Made by a program: the position numbers and the translations under genes. DNA of 9,771 nucleotides from JBECKQ01 sp040235375. Lineage in GTDB: Bacteria; Planctomycetota; Phycisphaerae; UBA1845. Where the stretch lies: NCBI GenBank assembly GCA_040235375.1, contig JBECKQ010000447.1:1-9771 (forward strand), written 5' to 3'. Shown here piece by piece: positions 6,956 through 9,771 of the stretch (position 1 is the stretch's first letter; every line of letters begins with the position of its first letter). A model generated the notes under the pieces. It saw only the letters and a list, made by a program, of their open reading frames with translations. It was not told where the DNA came from and made no database searches.

Positions 6956-8749
6956 ATGGCCAACAACCCAGGCAGCACTACCTCCCCAAGGCCTCCCCGC
7001 CGCACATCGGGCGAGAGCGTCAAGGACACGCTCGACTCGATCATCATTGCGTTCATCCTCGCCTTCGTCTTTCGCGCCTTCGTCGTCGAGGCGTTCGTGA
7101 TCCCGACCGGCTCCATGGCCCCGACGCTCAGCGGAGCGCACGGAACCATGGTCTGCGAGAATTGCGGCTGGGAGTACACGTACGGGCTCACCGACTACGC
7201 AAACCTGCGGGCCATGTCCGCCCGCGCCGCCGGCCTGCCTCGCGTGACCCGCAACAGCGTCGCCGTCTGCCCCAACTGCCGCTTCCCCAACCACACCATC
7301 GACATCAACGACGCCCTGGCCAACCAGGAGTCCGGCGACCGTATTCTCGTGCTCAAATGGCCGTTTGACATCGGCGGGCCGCTCCTCGGGCCGCACCGTT
7401 GGGACGTGATCGTCTTCAAGGACCCCAGCGACGGCGTGACCAACTACATCAAACGCCTCGCGGGCCTGCCCAACGAGGTCCTCGAAATCATTGACGGCGA
7501 CGTGTACGCCGTGCCGACCGACAAGCTGACCGAAGTGACGCGGGCCACGCTCGACGCCGCCCGGCACGTCAAGTATCTCCGCCGCCTGGTCAACGAATTG
7601 CACTCCGACCAGATCGAGCGCGATGACATTCCGGCCGCTGCGCGCGACCAACTTTCGCCGCGGTATATCCAACACGCCGCTGCGCAGGTCGAGGCGCAGA
7701 TGCCCGCGGTGCTGGCCGAACTCGATGGAAAGCTGACCATTCAGCGCAAGACGGCGCTGGCCCAGGACGCCCTCTGGCGGGTTGTCTATGATCATGACTA
7801 CCCGCCGCGCTATCGCGACACCGATCAACCGTTCTGGACGCCGAGGTTGTCCGAGGGCGACTGGTCGGTCGAGGAGCGAACACTGAGGTTTAACGGCATC
7901 GGCGCGCCCGAGCAGGCCGTCGAGCTGATGGCCTCGATCACGAGCTTCTGCTCGTACAACGTCATCACCGGTGCCGGCCCCATCAACTACGGACGACTCG
8001 GCGGCATGCCCGTCTCCGACGTGCGGCTGCGTTTTGTCGCCGATTACCAGTCGGGCAACGGCGCCATCTCGATCCGCCTGGTCAAGCGCGACGACATGTT
8101 CGTCGGTGAATTTGCCGCCGACGGCACGGTTCGCCTGCTGCACGCGATGACCACCAATCCGGATCAGCTCGTCGAGCTCGCTTCAACGAGGATCCGCCCG
8201 TTTACTCTGGGCCACCAGGTGGCCCTCAGCATGCAGAATCTCGACCATCGGGTGTCGCTGTTCGTTGAAGGCGAGGAAGTGCTCGCGACGACCGACGCGC
8301 AATACACGCCCAATCTCACCGCCCTGCGCACGATCCCGCCGCTGCCGACGCCGCCTGTCGTCGTGACCGCCAGGGACATCGACGTGTCCCTCTCGCACGT
8401 CATCGCCGAGCGCGACGTATACTACATCTCCGAAGTGCCACGAGAGTCGCGTCCACTGGGCTTCGGCCCCTGGGGGACGTGCAACCACCCCATGCTCTTG
8501 CGCAGCGGCGAATACTTCATGCTCGGTGACAACAGCGCCCAGAGCAAGGATTCTCGACTTTGGGATGAGGTCGGCCCCCAACTGCGCCGGCGGTGGGAGA
8601 ACTATCAGCTCGGCACCGTGCCCCGGGACCAATTGATCGGCCGGGCGTTCTTCGTATATTGGCCGAGCGGCCTGCGAACGAGGGTCCTCCCCTTTCTGAG
8701 CAACGTCGGATGGATACCGAATTTCGGCCGCATGCGGTGGATCCGATAA
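6956..8749 (+). CDS. lepB: Signal peptidase I (S26 family) with CxxC/CxxC insert and long central insert
   Basis: A 597-residue membrane protease that cleaves signal peptides from exported proteins at the outer face of the inner membrane. A proline- and arginine-rich tail precedes one helix (about 28-44). The catalytic serine is Ser53 in IPTGSMAPTL, and the general-base lysine is Lys166 in NYIKRLAGLP. The C-terminal box GDNSAQSKDSR lies at 524-534, followed by IGRAFFVYWPSG. Two features are unusual against the 324-residue E. coli enzyme. Between Ser and Lys are C67-E-N-C70 and C105-P-N-C108, a probable zinc ribbon. Between the Lys box and the GDN box lie about 320 residues (about 185-505): a helical charged part, then VYDHDYPPRY and beta-rich sequence such as RLVKRDDMFVGEF and RVSLFVEGEEVLAT, reminiscent of a concanavalin-like sandwich. 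All catalytic elements are intact, so it should be active. I recall similar inserts in planctomycete signal peptidases. Confidence 0.93.
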   Translation: MANNPGSTTSPRPPRRTSGESVKDTLDSIIIAFILAFVFRAFVVEAFVIPTGSMAPTLSGAHGTMVCENCGWEYTYGLTDYANLRAMSARAAGLPRVTRNSVAVCPNCRFPNHTIDINDALANQESGDRILVLKWPFDIGGPLLGPHRWDVIVFKDPSDGVTNYIKRLAGLPNEVLEIIDGDVYAVPTDKLTEVTRATLDAARHVKYLRRLVNELHSDQIERDDIPAAARDQLSPRYIQHAAAQVEAQMPAVLAELDGKLTIQRKTALAQDALWRVVYDHDYPPRYRDTDQPFWTPRLSEGDWSVEERTLRFNGIGAPEQAVELMASITSFCSYNVITGAGPINYGRLGGMPVSDVRLRFVADYQSGNGAISIRLVKRDDMFVGEFAADGTVRLLHAMTTNPDQLVELASTRIRPFTLGHQVALSMQNLDHRVSLFVEGEEVLATTDAQYTPNLTALRTIPPLPTPPVVVTARDIDVSLSHVIAERDVYYISEVPRESRPLGFGPWGTCNHPMLLRSGEYFMLGDNSAQSKDSRLWDEVGPQLRRRWENYQLGTVPRDQLIGRAFFVYWPSGLRTRVLPFLSNVGWIPNFGRMRWIR

Positions 8750-8788
8750 CATACCGGCTCGTGGACCTGCTCGTTGACCCTGGGGGAT

Positions 8789-8811
8789 ACCCCTGCCCGC
8801 CCGGGGGTTTT
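8789..8811 (+). terminator. Probable intrinsic terminator of lepB
   Basis: ACCCC (8789-8793) pairs with GGGGT (8804-8808), and the sequence runs on into TTTT (8808-8811). It lies 40 nt after the lepB stop. A competing G-run at 8782-8786 can pair with the same C-run, so the exact fold is uncertain, but a GC-rich hairpin leading into T residues fits Rho-independent termination. The T-run is short. Confidence 0.5.
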
Positions 8812-8825
8812 CCATCTGTTGCAGG

Positions 8826-8834
8826 TTATCCACA
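8826..8834 (+). promoter_or_regulatory. DnaA box (perfect)
   Basis: TTATCCACA matches exactly the high-affinity DnaA box of E. coli and many other bacteria. Six of its nine bases are A or T, so a chance match in such GC-rich DNA is uncommon. It sits about 15 nt after the lepB terminator and about 115 nt before the AT-rich segment. Confidence 0.55.
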
Positions 8835-8867
8835 AGTCACCCGTGGTTGGAAGCGAACGGCCGCTCG

Positions 8868-8891
8868 ACACTGGCAGCCTTCGCGCAGTGT
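8868..8891 (+). repeat. Inverted repeat ACACTG/CAGTGT
   Basis: ACACTG (8868-8873) and CAGTGT (8886-8891) are perfect inverted arms with a 12-nt spacer. A GC dinucleotide inside each arm can extend the stem past a one-base bulge. It may be an RNA hairpin of an intergenic transcript or a repressor-type operator. Confidence 0.3.
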
Positions 8892-8941
8892 GAGGGTTCT
8901 GTTAAGGTGATGACTGGGGAATGAGACCCACTTGGCGGCGA

Positions 8942-8980
8942 GCAAGCGTAAATCATTGCCTTTACGCTAGTTGCGTTTTT
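8942..8980 (+). terminator. Inverted repeat with following T-run
   Basis: AGCGTAAA (8945-8952) pairs perfectly with TTTACGCT (8961-8968) across an 8-nt loop. The stem can be extended by GCA (8942-8944) with TGC (8972-8974) past a 3-nt bulge, and a T-run (8976-8980) follows one base later. This resembles a Rho-independent terminator, but the nearest upstream gene ends about 190 nt earlier and has its own terminator candidate. If real, it would end an unannotated short transcript or catch read-through. It also lies in the AT-rich stretch, so an origin-related role is possible. Confidence 0.4.
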
Positions 8981-9003
8981 CATCAAACGGAAGATTAGGA
9001 AAC

Positions 9004-9030
9004 TTGAGACCCCGGCATTTGTGATAGAAC
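9004..9030 (+). promoter_or_regulatory. Possible lptB promoter
   Basis: TTGAGA (9004-9009, 5 of 6 to the -35 consensus) is followed after 15 nt by TAGAAC (9025-9030, 4 of 6 to the -10), which is preceded by TG at 9022-9023 as in extended -10 promoters. The spacer is short. Transcription would start near 9037 and give a leader of about 95 nt that contains the 9080-9099 DnaA-box pair, so DnaA bound there could act as a roadblock or regulator. Confidence 0.35.
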
Positions 9031-9079
9031 AGTTAAGATGGCCGCCTTGGTCCTATCTGCTGGATGCCGCCACGAGCTG

Positions 9080-9099
9080 TTTTCAACAAGTTATCCACG
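9080..9099 (+). promoter_or_regulatory. DnaA-box pair: degenerate plus near-perfect
   Basis: TTATCCACG (9091-9099) differs from the perfect box only at its last base. Two nt before it, in the same orientation, TTTTCAACA (9080-9088) fits the relaxed box TTWTNCACA with one mismatch. Closely spaced strong and weak boxes allow cooperative DnaA binding. The pair ends 31 nt before the lptB start codon. Confidence 0.45.
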
Positions 9100-9130
9100 A
9101 TCGCGTACCGATCTCGTGCGGAGTTTCACG

Positions 9131-9771
9131 ATGGCCGAAAGGCCGCTTCTCGAGGCCCGGAATCTCGTCAAACGCTACAACGGACGCGCCGTTGTCGATC
9201 ACCTCAGCTTTGAGGTCCAGCGCCGCGAGATCGTCGGCCTGCTTGGTCGCAACGGGGCCGGGAAGACAACGTGCTTTCGCATGACCGTCGGTATGATCGA
9301 CCCCGAGGGTGGTCAAGTCATCTTCGAAGGCGAGGACGTTTCCCGCCTGCCCATGTACAAGCGCGCCCAGCGCGGCATGGGATATCTATCCCAGGAGCCG
9401 AGCGTCTTCCAACGGCTCACCGTCCGCCAGAACCTGCTGGCCATCCTCGAAACCGTCCGGCACCTGGGCGCCCGCGAGCGAAAAGAGCGAGCCAGGCATC
9501 TCGTTGACCAGTTCGGCCTTTCGCGGCAGATCGACCAGGAGGCCCGCACGCTCTCCGGCGGCGAACGCCGCAAGCTGGAAATCGCCCGGGCGCTGGTCAC
9601 CGAACCCTCCATGATCATGCTGGACGAACCGTTCAGCGGAGTGGACCCCATTGCCGTCGAGGAGCTGCAAACGGAGATCCTGCGCCTGCGCTCCGAGCAG
9701 GGAATCGCCATCCTCCTGACCGACCACAACGTCCGCGAAACGCTCGCGGTGACTGATCGGAGCTACATCAT
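9131..9771 (+). CDS. lptB: LPS export ABC transporter ATP-binding protein LptB (3' end outside window)
   Basis: An open frame runs without a stop from ATG 9131 to the right edge, 213 complete codons. GGAG (9120-9123) lies 7 nt before the ATG. The protein drives LptFG, which extracts lipopolysaccharide from the inner membrane and pushes it along the Lpt bridge. Visible motifs are Walker A G39-R-N-G-A-G-K45-T-T, the Q-loop Gln88 in YLSQEPSVFQRLTV, signature LSGGERRKLEIARAL (141-155), Walker B IMLDEPFSGVDPIAV (162-176) with catalytic Glu166, and the switch His199 in TDHNVRETLAV. The DEPFxGVDP and TDHNVRETL strings separate LptB from other ABC ATPases. E. coli LptB has 241 residues, so about 28 C-terminal residues are missing. 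Walker A has Arg where E. coli LptB has Pro (GPNGAGKT), which should be tolerated. Confidence 0.95.
   Translation, partial: MAERPLLEARNLVKRYNGRAVVDHLSFEVQRREIVGLLGRNGAGKTTCFRMTVGMIDPEGGQVIFEGEDVSRLPMYKRAQRGMGYLSQEPSVFQRLTVRQNLLAILETVRHLGARERKERARHLVDQFGLSRQIDQEARTLSGGERRKLEIARALVTEPSMIMLDEPFSGVDPIAVEELQTEILRLRSEQGIAILLTDHNVRETLAVTDRSYI

Larger units (their letters stand above)
8750..9130. other. 381-nt intergenic region, origin-like or complex regulatory region
   Basis: This is the longest gap in the window and shows no plausible coding frame. In order it holds a terminator-like hairpin for lepB (8789-8811), a perfect DnaA box (8826-8834), an inverted repeat (8868-8891), a longer inverted repeat with T-run (8942-8980) inside an AT-rich stretch (8949-9009, 22 of 61 bases G or C), an 8-bp direct repeat TGAGACCC (8922-8929 and 9005-9012), and a near-perfect DnaA box with a degenerate neighbour (9080-9099). 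DnaA boxes flanking an AT-rich segment is an origin-like layout. Two or three boxes are few for a chromosomal origin, so DnaA-dependent regulation is an equal alternative. Confidence 0.4.

Noticed and set aside
6947..8143. Antisense open frame of 398 codons opposite lepB
   Set aside because: It lies fully over the catalytic region of signal peptidase and is a compositional shadow.
8872..8886. Possible sigma-54 promoter (TGGCA element)
   Set aside because: TGGCAG is present, but the required GC element (TTGCA/T-like) at the correct spacing is absent.
9021..9284. Open frame of 87 codons starting in the lepB-lptB gap
   Set aside because: It is in another frame from lptB, overlaps its first 150 nt, and has no ribosome site or motif.

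Overview
The window is GC-rich, with every supported gene on the + strand. It looks like chromosomal DNA from a diderm bacterium, most likely a planctomycete or close relative. Lipopolysaccharide-export (lptB) and OmpA-type lipoprotein genes indicate an outer membrane. The planctomycete assignment rests on protein architecture from memory, not a search: a MerR-like HTH fused to an acidic linker and two membrane helices, oversized System II cytochrome c assembly proteins, and a signal peptidase I with a CxxC/CxxC insert and a very long second insert. I see no mobile element, CRISPR array, tRNA or rRNA.

Layout. 1-68 is the tail of an upstream gene. 130-1335 encodes the HTH/acidic/two-helix protein. 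1528-2406 encodes an OmpA-family lipoprotein with a coiled coil and a peptidoglycan-binding domain. The gap at 2407-2680 holds two hairpins and an extended -10 element. Next come ccsB (2681-5005) and ccsA (5053-6804), 47 nt apart, which together should export haem and attach it to apocytochromes c outside the membrane. After 151 nt with two hairpins comes lepB (6956-8749). The gap at 8750-9130 is the longest non-coding stretch. It has a terminator-like hairpin, a perfect DnaA box, an AT-rich segment with an inverted repeat and T-run, and a second near-perfect DnaA box beside a degenerate one. lptB starts at 9131 and runs off the window.

The recognisable genes share an envelope theme: wall anchoring (OmpA lipoprotein), periplasmic haem ligation (CcsBA), signal-peptide removal (LepB) and LPS transport energy (LptB). 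Only ccsB-ccsA look like a tight operon; other gaps are 150-380 nt and carry possible stop and start signals. No clear new multi-gene system is visible. The points most worth a second look are the origin-like intergenic region, the enlarged signal peptidase and the repeat-bearing HTH membrane protein.
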